From Podocnemis expansa (Eukaryota; Chordata; Testudines; Podocnemididae): 64,000 nucleotides of DNA. Numbering within the stretch: position 1 is the stretch's first letter; each line of letters begins with the position of its first letter. Positions 11,742-23,480 of the stretch are shown in pieces. The position numbers and the translations under genes are program-made. The notes beneath the pieces were generated by a model. It did no database searches and was not told the origin of the DNA. It worked only from the letters and a program-made list of their open reading frames with translations. The stretch lies in the NCBI GenBank assembly GCA_007922195.1, contig ML681997.1:10834717-10898716 (forward strand), written 5' to 3'.

Positions 11742-13162
11742 CAGTATGCCATTGGCCTTTTTGGCAGCAAGAGCACACTGCTGACTCATATCTAGCTTCC
11801 CATCCACCATGACCCCCAGGTCCTTTTCTACACTGCTGCTACTTAGCTGAATGTTTCCCAGCCTGTAGCGGTGCAAGGGGTTTTTTCGTCCCACGTGCAG
11901 GATTTTACACTTGTCCTTATTGAACCTCATAAGATTTCTATTGGCCCACTGTTCCAATTTATCTAGGTCTCCCTGAATCCTGTCCTTGCCCTCTAATGTG
12001 TCTACTGGTCCCCCCAGCTTGGTGTCATCCGCAAACTTACTGAGAATGCAGTCTATTCCATCATCCAGATCATTGATGAAAATGTTGAACAGAACCGGCC
12101 CCAGGACCGACCCCTGGGGCACACCACTTGTGACTGGCTGCCAGCTAGACATGGAACCATTGATTCCTACACGCTGAAACCGTTGATCTAGCCAGTTCTC
12201 TATGCACCTTATAGTCCACCTATCCAACCCATACTTCCTTAATTTGCCAATGAGAATGCTGTGGGAAACTGTATCAAAAGCCTTGCTAAAATCAAGGTAT
12301 ATCACATCAACTGTTCTTCCTGCATCCAGAAAACCAGTCATCTGACCATAGAAGGAAATGAGATTGGTCAGGCATGATTTACCCTTGGTAAATCCATGCT
12401 GACTGTTCCTGATCACTTTATTTCCTTCTAAGTGTGTGAGGATGGATTCTTTGAGAATCTGCTCCATAATTTTTCCAGGGATTGAAGTGAGGCTGACTGG
12501 TCTATAATTCCCCGGATCCTCCTTTTCCCCTTTCTTGAAAATAGGCACTACATTTGCTTTTTTCCAGTCCTCTGGCACCTCCCCCGTTCTCCATGAGTTT
12601 TGAAAGATAACGGCCAGCGGTGCTGCTATGTCGTCAGCCAATTCCCTTAGCACTCTTGGATGCAGTTCGTCCGGCCCCACGGACTTGTGCACTTGCAGCT
12701 TCTTTAAGCAGTCCCTAACCTGACCTTCCGTCACCAAGGGCCTGTCTTCTTCTCTCTCATCTGCCACACCCATGGTAGTGGGCTGGGAGCTGACCGTGCT
12801 TGTGAAAACTGAAGCAAAAAATGCATTGAGCACTTCAGCTTTTTCCTCATCCTCTGTCACATGGATGCCTGCCCTATTCAGCAAGGGGCCTACACCATCC
12901 CTGATCCTCTTCTTGTTACTAACATACTTGTAGAACCCCTTCTTGTTATCCTTTACATCCCTCGCTAGCCGCAGCTCCATTTGTCCTTTGGCCTTTCTGA
13001 TTTTATCCCTGCAGTCCCTAGCAATATCTTTATATGCCTCCTTGGTCATCTGACCAAGCTTCCACTTCCTGTAAGCTTCCTTTTTATGTTTAAGCTCAGA
13101 GCAGAGTTCTCTGCTAAGCCATTCTGGCTGCCTCACATGTTTGTTCTTTCTCCTAAAGATCC
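11741..13162 (-). mobile_element. CR1 LINE fragment with intact RT frame
   Basis: Minus-strand CR1 ORF2 from [17 protein letters not shown] (right edge) to [18 protein letters not shown] (left edge). The 475-codon frame (13136 to 11709, the last codons outside CR1) is uninterrupted. It contains the RT boxes [58 protein letters not shown] and FADDTKLGG (catalytic Asp pair). Endonuclease domain and ORF1 are absent (ordinary 5' truncation). The ORF2 C-terminus and 3' UTR are also missing, which target-primed reverse transcription does not normally produce. The CR1 at 63279-64000 shows the sequence that should follow ANGI. Confidence 0.93.
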
Positions 13163-15308
13163 TGCCTTTTATGCTTGGGGGAGTCCCACCTTCGGGAGAA
13201 GTGTAAAATCTGCCGGGGGTTTAAGATGCGGACACAAAAAGACAGAATCCAGCAGCTAAAACTGCATATGATGGAGGAGGCGCTGCGCCCGGCACCGGGA
13301 GACACAAGCTCAAGCACGGCACCGTCGGTGCGGAGCGCTCTGGTAGCATCGGGGCCAGTGTCGGCACTGAGACATACGCCTTCGAAACCGCGGGAGACAG
13401 GCTCCGGCAACCACTCCCAGTGGCACCATTCGCTTTCCCCAGCTCTGCCCAAGAAGAAGAAGAGGGTGGTGAAGGACCGTTCCGCCTCCCAACAGGCAGC
13501 TACGTCGAAGGAGCGGGCTCAGAACCTTGCTGGTCTGACCCCCGCCCAGTCAGCTTCGGCAGCCCCAGCGCAGAGAGAGCGCCAGCCTAGTTGTGGCTCG
13601 GCCTCCTCTCCCACCAGAGACGTTCTGGAAGAGGACATTGTGCTGCCATCAATGCCGGAGGCATTCGTAGCTGCTTAATCCTTAATAGAGCAGCCGATTT
13701 CAGCGGTCCTGGGACAAGCCCCACCAGCACCAAGCAGGATGGTGCCGTTGAAGGGGAAACCCACGCCCCTCAGAGCTTCATTATTTTCTCACTCTTCGGC
13801 ACCAGAGAAGAGGGAGCAAGTCAGCCCCAGCCCCGTCACATCGGCACTGCTCACCGGTACCGCCGGCAGCCGTGGCAGTGGCAGGAGCCCCGCGGTACCG
13901 CTCTCCAGCACGCTTTCTGGGCAAAGGCTCCCTGGGGCCGCGGCACCAGGAGTCACATGCAGAGCACTGGCACTGACCCACGGCACCGTCGGGTGCGGCA
14001 CCACCCTGGTCCCCCAGGAGCAGCTTGTCAGCCAGCTCCAGAGAAGGAGCAACACCCCATAAGAGGAGTCGACAGGGCACTGCGGCACCACCAGCAGCTC
14101 AGTTGGGGTCGCAGCCAGCCCCGTCATTCCACCGTCAGTGGCCAGGCTGGCATCCGACACAGCAGTGGCCGTTTTGGACTCTGTGGGCATGCCATCAGGA
14201 GCAAGGCTTCAGGTCTAGTGTGCCGTGCTCGCAGCCAGGTCCTCAGCAGCCACCGTCATTTACAGTCAGTGCTCCCCCTGGCACTGGAGAGACTTCTGAG
14301 CTGGACTCAGTAGGGGGGGATCAAGACCAAGCCAGTGTGGCCAGCGAAGGGCACGGAGCCCCCTCTGGGGTGGGGACCAGAGGCCAGGAGGTGCAGGAGT
14401 CATCGTCCTCCCCTCCAGATGAGGCAGTGGCTGGGGCAAAACTGGTGACATTCCCGGATGACACCAAGGCCCACGAAGAACTGCTACATAGGGTGGCCCG
14501 GGGTCTTGACCTTCAAGTGGAGGAGATCACAGAGGAAGCAGACCCGATGGTGGACGTCCTCCTCCCTGGGGGCCCAAGCCGTATTGCCCTACCCTTTATT
14601 AAGACTATTCAGAACTCTACCAAGGCACTATGGCATACCCTGGCTTCTGTTCCCCCTACGGCGAAGCGCGCAGAAAGAAAGTACTTTGTGCCTTCCAAAG
14701 GGTATTAGCATTTCTATTCACACCCAGTCCCGGGCTCCTTAGTAGTGGCAGCAGCCAATGAGAGAGAGAGGCAGTGCCACGCGGGGCCCACCCTGAAATC
14801 CAAGGAGGCAAGGAAGCTGGACCTGTTTGGGTGCAAGATCTACTCCACTGGAGGGCTGCAGCTGAGGATTGCAAACCAGCAAGCGATCCTTAGCAGATAC
14901 ATCTTCAACGCTTGGTTGGCCCTTGAGAAATTCGGAGAAACCCTGGACCAGGATTCCAGGCATGACCTCACTGCCTCCATTAAAGAAGGGAAGGTAGTGT
15001 CGAAGGCTCTCTTGCAGTCCACACTGGACACTGCGGATGCGGCTGCCCACAATATGGCATCAGGCGTTACCATGAGAAGGAGCTCCTGGCTGCAGGCGTC
15101 GAGGTTGCCACAGGAGGTCCAGGCTACCATTCAGGACCTTCCCTTCGAGGATCTGGAGCTGTTCTCTCAGCAAACACTCACGCTTACAGACCCTGAAGGA
15201 TTCCAGAGCGCTGCTAAGGTCCCTGGGACTTCATACTGCGGCCCCTCAGCAAAAGCCCTTCAAGCTGCAGCCACCTCCGTGCTCCTACCCACGCCACGAG
15301 GACTATGA
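13163..15308 (+). pseudogene. DIRS gag-like frame (broken)
   Basis: The 5' part reads [17 protein letters not shown], a zinc-knuckle-like Cys/His motif (compare CLRCLGEAHLVTSCSIC at 37690 in the other copy), and ends at a stop at 13676-13678. The middle part (Ser/Pro/Gly-rich linker) is split over 13739-14062 and 14025-14708, in different frames. The C-terminal part, 14745-15308, contains EARKLDLFGCKIYSTG and RIANQQAILSRY, shared with the copy at 38743-38985. Binding of element RNA or DNA is inferred from family knowledge only. Confidence 0.75.
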
Positions 15309-15504
15309 CAGGAGACGGAACCGCTTGGGATGCAGACCCAATGGGCGCCAATCAGGGTGGTCCCCACCACTCCGCAGCGCCCAAAAAAACCTTTTGGAGG
15401 TCTGCTCAAGGGCAGCCTACCAATTTTCCCAGAGAATCTAGACCCCCTCCCCCCCATTCCTGAACAGACTTGCCAGGTACCTACCGAACTGGCATCAAAT
15501 TACT

Positions 15505-17335
15505 TTGGACAAATGGGTACTAAAGACTATCAAGAGGGGATACTCCCTCCAATTGTCTTTGTTACCTCATGCATCCTCCCCCCCCCTTCTCAACCATGCC
15601 CCAAGGACCCGGCTCACGAACAGATCCTGCTGCAAGAGGTCCATTCATTTGTTACAGAAAGGGGCAGTGGAGGAGGTTCCCTATGAACGGAGGGGAAAAG
15701 GGTTTTACTCGCGTTATTTCCTTATCCCCAAGGCAAAGGGAGGCCTTCGCTCCATTTTGGACTTGCGACGCCTCAACCAGTTCCTCCAAAAGATCCGGTT
15801 TCGAATGGTTTCACTTTCGTCAATAGTCCCTGCTCTGGATCCAGGTGATTGGTACGCCTCCCTTGACCTTCAGGATACATATTTCCACATTGCCATACAT
15901 CCAAGCCACAGAAAGTTTCAGTGGTTTGTTGTAGGCCAGAGGCCCCTGCAGTTTACAGGGCTCCCGTTTGGCTTAGCAGCAGCACCTCGGGTCTTTACAA
16001 AGTGCCTGTCAGTGGTTGCAGCCTTCCTCCGGCATCGAGGGATCTCACTTTTTCTGTACCTCGATGACTGGCTAGTGTCGGGTCGATCAAGGCAGGAAGT
16101 CTCGTCCCACATGAAGTCGGTCAGGGACCTCTTCGATCGCCTGGGGCTCTAGTTGAATACCCAAAAGTCAGTACTGGCATCGACGCAAAGAATAGAGTTC
16201 ATAGGCATAGTCCTAGACTCAGTAGCAGCAAGGGCGAGTCTTCCAGCCTCTCGCTTCCAGACGATCAGGCAGACTGTAGAGACCCTATCGAGATTTCCCT
16301 TCACCTCGGCCAGAAGTTGTCTTAGGCTGCTGGGGCTGATGGCGGCCTGCACCTTTGTGGTGAAACATGCCCGCCACTGTCTGCACCCATTTCAGATGTG
16401 GCTGGCAGAGGTGTTTCGGCCAACCCGGGACAATCTGGACATGATGGTCACTGTGCCAGCCCGGGTGCAGAAATCCCTCGAATGGTGGATCCAGGAGGCC
16501 AACCTTTGTGCTGGGGTCCCATTCAGGTCTGAGCGCCCATCGATCTGCCTCGTGACGGATGCGTCTGACTGTGGTTGGAGTGCTCACCTAGGTCGCCTCA
16601 GGACTCAAGGTCTCTGGGAAGGCAAGGACCAGCACCTGCATATCAACGTAAAGGAGCTCAGAGCGGTGTGCCTGGCGTGCTCAGCCTTTCAGAGGTTTTT
16701 GGAAGGGAAGACTGTGCTGATACAAACGGACAACACCCCAACCATCTTTTATATCAACAGACAAGGGGTGGCCCCACTCCATGCAGTTATGCCAGGAAGC
16801 GATGCAACTATGGGAATTCTGTATTCACCACAGGATTCACCCAGAAGCCTCCTACCTGCCAGGGCTGCAGAACAACCTTGCTGACTCTTTGAGCCAGAAG
16901 TTCATGTCTCACGAGTGGTTGCTAAACCAGCAAGTGCTGGAGGATCTCTTCCACAAGTGGGGTCGTCCCCTAGTGGACCTGTTTGCCTCCGAACACAACA
17001 GGAAATGCCCTCGGTTCTGCTTGTTCAGGGGCCTCAGCCCCGGCTCAATGGCGGACGCATTCGACATCTCATGGGCAAAGCACCTGCTGTATGCCTTTCC
17101 TCCGATGCCACTGGTGCCCAGGGTGGTCCAAAAGATAAAGTCAGACAGGGCAAAGGTTATTTTGATAGTGCCTGCATGGCCGAGGCAGCACTGGTTCTCG
17201 ACCCTCCTGAGGCTGTCAGTCCAGGTCCCGGTGCAACTTCCGTCGAGACTGGACCTAGTGACCCAGGACAACGGCTGGTTGCTTCACCCCAAACTGAGGG
17301 CCCTGCATCTCCACGCCTGGTTCCTCCATGGCTAA
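15505..17335 (+). pseudogene. DIRS reverse transcriptase and RNase H (broken)
   Basis: RT core at 15505-16152: GKGFYSRYFLIPKAKGG, LDLQDTYFHIAIHPS (first catalytic Asp) and FLYLDDWLVSGR (Asp pair). An in-frame TAG at 16150 interrupts it, and the frame resumes with NTQKSVLASTQRIEFIG. RNase H follows at about 16545-16760: TDASDCGWSAHL, HINVKELRAV and IQTDNTPTIFYIN carry the expected acidic residues. A frameshift near 16780 moves the rest (LCQEAMQLWEF to LFASEHNRKCPRF and HAWFLHG) to another frame. The RT N-terminus also shows an apparent pair of compensating shifts. Confidence 0.88.
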
Positions 17336-17379
17336 CCAGCGGGGAACAACAATACTCGTCCCCAATGTGGGAGGTTCTC

Positions 17380-18315
17380 CGTAATAGTAGAAAACAGACT
17401 ACGAGAGCCTCTTACAGGGCTAAGTGGCGCAGGTTTGCCCATTGGTCCACGGACAAGGGGTGGGACCCATGCACCCTCGCTCTACCGCATCAATTAAGGT
17501 GCACCTGGTGGCAATATCAGCCTTTAGACAAGTACCTGGGCGTGCATCGGTTTTCTCACACCCTATGGTTAAACGTTTCCTGAAGGGCTTATCAAGGTTA
17601 TTTCCCTCGGTACGGGCCCCAGTGGCACAGTGGGACCTGAACCTGGTCCTTTCTAGACTCACGAGGCCGCCCTTCAAACCCCTAGCAACGTGATCCTTAC
17701 TCTACCTCTCCTGGAAGGTAGCGTTCTTGGTAGTGATTACAGTGGCTAGGAGGGTGTCGGAGATCCGGGCCCTGATGTTGGAGCCGCCATTTACTTGCTT
17801 CTTCAAGGACAAAGTCGAGCTGCAACCCCACCCGGCCTTCACCCCCAAGGTGGTCTCGCAGTGTCACATGAATCAGGACATATGCCTGCCCATCTTCCAC
17901 CCCAAGCCGCATGCATCAGAGGAAGACAGGCGCTATGTACATAGATGTGAGGAGGGCTCTAGCCTTCTACATCGAGAGAATGAAGCCCTTTCGCAAGGTG
18001 CAGCAGCTCTTTGTGGCCATCGCGGACAGGATGAAAGGGTGGCCAGTTTTTCCCCAGAGAATTGCGTCGTGGATAGTGGCATGTATTAAAGAATGCTACT
18101 CGCTGGAGGGTAGACCACTTCCGGTAAAGAAAGCGCATTCCACAAGAGCCCAGGCTGCCTCAGTGGCATTTCTAGTGGTGGTCCCAGTCGTGGAAATATG
18201 CAAGGCTGTGACTTGGGCCTCCACTCATACCTTTATGCAACACTACGCCATCACCCACCAGACTCGGCAGGATGCAGCGGTGGGAAGAGCGGTCCTCGAG
18301 TCAATATGTCTCTGA
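17380..18315 (+). pseudogene. DIRS tyrosine recombinase (broken)
   Basis: N-terminal DNA-binding part: RKQTTRASYRAKWRRFAHW, shifted frame near 17480, then FRQVPGRASVFSHPMVKRFL. Catalytic part: ARRVSEIRAL (first catalytic Arg), then HSTRAQAAS (His-x-x-Arg) and HTFMQHYAI (candidate nucleophile Tyr). Defects: frameshift near 17480, TGA at 17691, frameshift near 17935. The family cuts and joins a circular cDNA at the integration site. The Arg/His-x-x-Arg/Tyr set is recognisable but no longer in one frame. Confidence 0.82.
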
Positions 18316-18369
18316 TTCCTCCTGCCGCCTAAGGTAAGGCTAGTGACTCACCTACTAGGGAATGGACAG

Positions 18370-18690
18370 GAGCAATCACTTGAAGAAGAAGAAGAAGGGG
18401 TTACTTACCTGTAACCAGTGTTCTTTGATATGTGTTGCTTCTGGCCATTCCACTCCCTCCCGCCTCCCCGCTTCGGAAAGTTGGATAGAAGGAACTGAGG
18501 AGAGGTGGGGCCGGCTGGTGGTTATATGGAGCGCCACGGAGGTGCCACTCCAGGGGGCGCCATGACCAGCCCTACAGGTACTCTAGGGGAAAAAATTCCG
18601 GCGTGCCGTGCACGTGGCGTGCAGACACCTACTAGGGAGTGGCCAGGAGCAACACATCTCAAAGAACACCGGTTACAGGTAAGTAACCCC
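18370..18690. repeat. DIRS internal complementary region and right terminal repeat
   Basis: CACTTGAAGAAGAAG, then GGTTACTTACCTGTAACC (18399-18416) and, inverted, GGTTACAGGTAAGTAACC (18668-18685). The arms TTCTTTGATATGTGTTGCTT and GAGCAACACATCTCAAAGAA also pair. This is the same structure as 42507-42768. Confidence 0.75.
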
Positions 18691-19706
18691 TTCATCTCAG
18701 CTGACACTTTGGATTGAATTTACATTATTTTACTTTCCATTACCATTCCCACACGCATGCATGCATACACGCTAACACACACACAGACAGGAATGTATTT
18801 AATTAGTTACTGGATCTGCAGTCTTAAATTTAGATTTCTTTGCTTTTGTGTGTTTTAATTTATAGTGGTCATTTCCCACACCACTCACAAGACACAATAA
18901 AAATATTTGCATATTTAATAAAATAGCACAATTTAATATTTCGTCAATGTGCTTTTCGTTCTTGTCATGTACCAGCTCGCATCTCAAAAACGAGCGAATA
19001 CAATATGATTGCTTGTCCTGGCTGTGTGTGCACAGTTACCATTCCATGCAACCTTAGGGCCCAAATTGTGAGCCATATGTATGCATTTTGCATACACTTG
19101 CTTTGCATATTGTTCAGTTTGCATAAGCAGATGAGAGATTTGCTCTGGTCTGTGTGCACAACCCCTGGCCTCTGTACTCATTTTTGAAAATTTGCCTAGT
19201 TGTTCAAATTTATATTTATCACAAAATTTTAAAGGTTACTCTGAGAGTGAAGATAAATAAAAGGGTATCATTGGTTTGCGTTAAGACCCTACAATCTTTT
19301 CTGTACAACCTACACCCTAAATAAAGAATATTTTTAAATAAAGTGTATTTGGAACCCAACTGCTATAAGTAGCACAAGTATTGTCCAACAACATGCATAT
19401 GCATGCCTTTAAAATACAACACCTTGCATCAAACTCACAGAAAAATACCTATCCTCTGGGACAGCTAGTTAATGAATTGTGAGTCACTGCTCTTCCTGTG
19501 TGCTCAGGTATACCTGTGTAAATGCAAATTGGCTGCTTGGAAACCTTTTTCACCAGACCATGTGATCACTCAGCTCTGTTGTGGGATTTTTTCTTTCTGT
19601 TTGAAGCTGGGAATAAGGTGACAGTGCAGATTCATAGCTCTTGGTATGCCAAAGTTAAACATTTTCTGCTGATAGATTTTCTGTGTTTGAATGCCTTTTT
19701 CTTCAG

Positions 19707-19940
19707 GGTGACACGCCTCCATTTGTCACAAACACTGGCCAGTGCTTTCAGAAAACATCAGGAGATTCAAAGGAAACTGTGGATAGCAGTAGGCCTGAGC
19801 CCGGAAAGATCCTCCATGTCTGCCAGGCACAGGTTGCTGACGTGGAGCTGTGGCTAGACAAAGTTAAAGTGTCCCTGGGGTCAGAAACCCAGACCCCAGA
19901 AATGCAGCAGATGGTGGAACAGCAGCTTGCTGATTGCCAG
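19707..19940 (+). CDS. SYNE2: SYNE2 exon 4
   Basis: 78 codons, phase 0 both ends. The first half (GDTPPFVTNTGQ) ends the linker; the second enters the rod: RPEPGKILHVCQAQVADVEL against human RPEPTEVLHACKTQVAELEL, then EMQQMVEQQLADCQ. Acceptor TTTTTCTTCAG, donor CAG|GTAAGA. This exon anchors the SYNE2 identification at the 5' side. Confidence 0.95.
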
Positions 19941-21149
19941 GTAAGATTAAGTGGTCAAAGTTCACTGCTGCCATCTAAACCAATCACCTGTCCCCTAATA
20001 CGTGTGTTTGCATAAAAGCTTACAGTTGTTGCTTCTGCTTGGCCATACACTAGGGAATAGTAATCACTTGGTTTCTATTTCAGCTGCTTCTTGCCAGTTG
20101 CCTTTTTTCATACCATGATGTGCACATTGAGTTTCCATGTGTTTATACTTTAGTAGTATTTGGGACCTTAAATCCGACTTACAGCTTTACAAATTGGTGT
20201 TTCATAAAGATGTACCGTAATTGACACAGATTGTTTTTGTTTACATAGTATAATGTGTATCAAACACTCACTAGTGTAAATTCATGAATAAAAAGCAGAG
20301 TGTTTGGGGGGTTTGTTTGTTTGTTTGTTTTGGGCAGGTTTTTTTGGGTTGGTTGTTTTTTTTTAAATTGAGACTGTGACCTCTGTCATGATAAAAGCTT
20401 ATGGACTGAATAGGAAATACATTTCCATTTTATTTTAGTGTGGGCTTTTCAGGTAAAAGTACTCTAAAATTTCTTGTACATTTTTGTTTTGCACCCTTGC
20501 ATTCCAGTCCTGCTGATTTAAGTACTCTACACAATATAAGTTCAGCTGAAGTCAATGTAAAGACAGTGTGTATTAAATTATTCCCAGGCATAAGTCTTTG
20601 CAGGATCAGAGCCTGCAAGTTCAACGTTGCAACTGGACAGGTTTGTATTTGTTCACATTACTTAAGCTACACCTCATTTATGTTCCTGGAGATAATGACA
20701 GAGGGAAGGATCCACGCTGCCTGCAGCAATGACAAGCTTTGGGGAACAGAATTACCTACTACAAAGACACCCATTTTAAATTAATGAGAATGTTCTCAGC
20801 TGGTTTATGTATTGCACTTGATTCTACTACTCTAAATTGCTACAGGCCCATTCACTCAGAGTTCATGTCAGCATAATCTTCTAAGGCCTTATATAAACTA
20901 GGGACAAACTAGTTTAACTCCATGGAAAACTCCATTTAATGCCAATATAGTCAGAGTTGAACATCATTAGCTCAGTTGTGAGAATTTGAATTAAAAAAGC
21001 AACATTTTCCCTGGGCTCAGTAAGGCCCAATGGCACAAGGGGTGAATAGCACAAAGCAAGAGCAACCTCAGATAAGCAACAAGGAGTTGTGTGGCACTTT
21101 AAGACTAACTTAGATAAGCAGTCAAAGCAAATTCATCTTGATGATTGTG

Positions 21150-21546
21150 TCATTGTAATCGTTCTCTTAAGATCACTATTGGAATGCACGGCCTGTGTCT
21201 TGGAATAGGCCTTCCCAGGGGTACTGTGGGGGCAAAAAACCTAGCCGGCTTCAAAACTGAGCTTGATAAATTTCTGGAGGAGATGGTGTGATGGGACAGC
21301 CTACCTTGTCAATTGATCAAACTTTGACCACTGGTGGTGGATGTGGCAGTGATCTGAGAAGGGATGTTAAATGGGCGGGTTCTGAGTTATTACAGAATAT
21401 TGTTTCCTGAGTGTCTGGCTGGTGAGTTCTGCCCACATGCTTAGGGTTTAAATGATCAACACATTTGGGGTCAGGACTGATTGGTAAAGGTTTTTTTAAT
21501 TTTGTTTGGTTTTTTCCCCTCTCCCTCTGTAGCATGGGACTCAGCT
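21150..21546 (+). mobile_element. CR1 3' region, plus strand (part 1 of split copy)
   Basis: Degenerate C-terminal coding GFKTELDKFLEEMV, then 3' UTR motifs (GGCTGGTGAGTTCTGCCCAC, TTTGGGGTCAGGACTGA). The copy resumes at 22300 after two later insertions. Confidence 0.7.
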
Positions 21547-21549
21547 CAC

Positions 21550-21836
21550 TTAGAATCATAGAATCCTAGGGTTGGAAGGGACCTCATAGGTCATCTAGTC
21601 CAACCCCCTGCCAGAGGCAGGACCACTCCCACTAAACCATCCCAGTCATGGTTTTGTCCAGCTGGGCCTTAAACACCTCCAAAGATGGAGACTCCACCAC
21701 CTCCCTTGGCAGCTCATTCCAAGGCTTCACCACTCGCCTAGTAAAAAAGTTTTTTCTAATATCCAGCCTCAACCTCCCTAACTGCAACTTGAGACCTTGC
21801 TGGTACATTCTGTATATCTTAAAAAACTCTTTAAAT
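21550..21836 (-). mobile_element. CR1 3' end, minus strand
   Basis: Begins with the inverted CR1 terminus AGAATCATAGAATCCTAGGG, followed by TTGGAAGGGACCTCATAGGT. Read on the minus strand, the coding remainder gives SSLEMFKA-like residues before the stop, as in the CR1 at the window end. Inserted into the plus-strand CR1. Confidence 0.85.
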
Positions 21837-22291
21837 CAGGGGTTCTCAAGCTGTGGGTCATGACCCCCTGGTGGGATGCAAGCAACTTAGAGGATGCTGC
21901 AAAATTTTTTTAGAGTTTTGTAACTTGCTTTGATTAAAGCAGGAGTATCAAACTTACAGCCTGCAGGCTGGAGCCAGCCTGCTAAGGGGGAAGTAGGAGT
22001 CTGGGAGCTGCCCAGTGGTGGTGGTGGTGGTGGTGGGGGGGGTCTGGGAGCTGCTCAGCAGGGGAAGGGGGCGTCCGGGAGCCAGTGTGAGGAAGAAGAG
22101 CTCACAGGACAGGGAAGAGGGAAGGTGTGGGAGAGCCTGCAAGGTAAGTGAGTGTAAAGGGGACCCCATGCTGCTCTGAATGTGACAGGGGAAATAACCC
22201 TAACTCCAGTGAAATCATTAGTTTTATTTATGGGGGGGGGTCACACAAATTCCTGTATCATTTTAGGTATCACAGAGTTTGAGAACCTCTG
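21837..22291. mobile_element. hAT-type element
   Basis: Ends CAGGGGTTCTCAAGCTGTGG and (inverse) TTTGAGAACCTCTG. Flanks ctttaaat (21829-21836) and ctttaaac (22292-22299) match at 7 of 8. A (TGG)n tract at 22015-22034 and GC-rich filler lie inside; the frames there are chance. Confidence 0.82.
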
Positions 22292-22299
22292 CTTTAAAC

Positions 22300-22442
22300 C
22301 GTTATTTGAAGATGCTGGTAACTCAGTCATAGGTTAGAGGTTTCTTACAGGAGTAGGTGGGTGAAGTTTTGTGGCCTGCATTGTGCAGGAGGTCAGACTG
22401 GATGATCATATTGGTCCCTTCTGACCTTAAAATCTGTGAGTA
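22300..22442 (+). mobile_element. CR1 3' end, plus strand (part 2)
   Basis: GCAGGAGGTCAGACTGGATG, then GATCATATTGGTCCCTTCTG, the usual CR1 3' UTR ending. Continues the copy started at 21150. Confidence 0.75.
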
Positions 22443-22889
22443 GGCACCTGTAGCTAAAGTAGCAGATGATTTGTGGATCATGAACTCTACAAGTCTGGAG
22501 TAAAGTTAGAAGTAAATGGATCCTTTTCAGCCTAGGGTTCCTCACCTCACCATGACACTGTAGACTTCAGCCAGCATAAAGTCTGAAGCCAAAATCTGGC
22601 CCTAGTGGCATCTTATTCTGCTTTTGTAGATGGTTAAAAGAAATGCTTTGAAAAGCCTTCCTTTTAAAAACACATTGTTATATCTTAGTTTACAAACAGA
22701 TCTTGCATGTTTCTAAGAATCAGTCTCATAACATGTCTAGAACTCTGGGAATCTTTCTGGCTTCACATAGGGTTAAAAAAAAAGAAAAGGAGTGGGGCGG
22801 GGGGAGGAGAGAGAGGGGGTCTGTATTGGCTATACCCAGAACATTTTTCTTTATTCACTCACTGACCATCAAGTCACTGACAAGATTTA

Positions 22890-23480
22890 GTGATCGTGGC
22901 AGATACTCAGCTGACATGAGCCCTTAGTGCAATGCAGTGGTCAAAAAAGCAAATGCATTCCTTGGATTCATAAATGGGACTTTGGAATGGGAATAGAGAG
23001 GTTATGGTACATCTGTTTTGTCACTGGTATGTCTGCTAGTGAAATGTTATGTCCAGTTCTGATGTTTGCAATTCTACAAGAATGTTGGAAATTTGAAGAG
23101 GGTTCAGGTAAGAGTCATGAGAACAATTAAAGGATTAGAAGCCGTGCTTGATTGAACTTCTTGAGTCTCTCTCTCTGGTTCACCAAAGAGAGGGTAAAGA
23201 GATGACTTGATAACAGTCCCTCCACCTGGGAAACAAAGAGCTTATAATGGGCTCTTGGGTCTAGCAGACAAAGGAGTAACAAAATCCAGTGTCTGGCTGT
23301 TGAGGCTAGAGGTATTCAGACTATGAATAAGGTGTAAATTTTGAAAAGTGAAGGTAACTAACCACTGGAACAATTTATCAAGGTGTGTGGTGGATTCTCC
23401 ATCGCTGGCAATTTTTAAATCAAAATTAGATGTTTTTCTGAAAGATGCATGTTCTGGAAATGTAAAGGAATTATACTGGG
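22890..23480 (+). mobile_element. Degenerate CR1 (RT C-terminus)
   Basis: Traces KKANAFLGFINGTLEWE near 22945-22995 and NHWNNLSRCVVDSPSLAIFK near 23358-23418, the normal order for the CR1 ORF2 end. Many frameshifts, old. Confidence 0.72.

Larger units (their letters stand above)
13163..18690 (+). mobile_element. Younger DIRS-type retrotransposon, 5' part missing
   Basis: It begins in gag at the CR1 junction, then runs through RT, RNase H and tyrosine recombinase to the right terminal repeat. Well preserved in protein content but broken by in-frame stops and frameshifts in gag, pol and recombinase, so it is not autonomous as it stands. Left terminal repeat and gag start are missing. GC-richer than the surrounding intron. 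Confidence 0.88.
6154..19706 (+). other. SYNE2 intron 3 (13.5 kb)
   Basis: The longest intron. It carries the old DIRS copy, a CR1 fragment and the younger DIRS copy, with a Penelope arm and a hAT MITE nested in the old copy (all listed separately). 6154-7700 and 18700-19706 show nothing recognisable apart from short AC-rich runs near 18750-18790. 7700-8090 begins ACTAGGGATGTAAAAATG and is GC-rich; it may be a further DNA transposon, but I could not fix its ends. Confidence 0.8.

Noticed and set aside
11986..12177. Plus-strand frame over the CR1
   Set aside because: Antisense shadow of the CR1 reverse transcriptase.
8100..18690. One single long DIRS element interrupted by a CR1
   Set aside because: The RT N-terminal region occurs twice (11353-11741 and 15600-15900) with different divergence, so two copies are needed.
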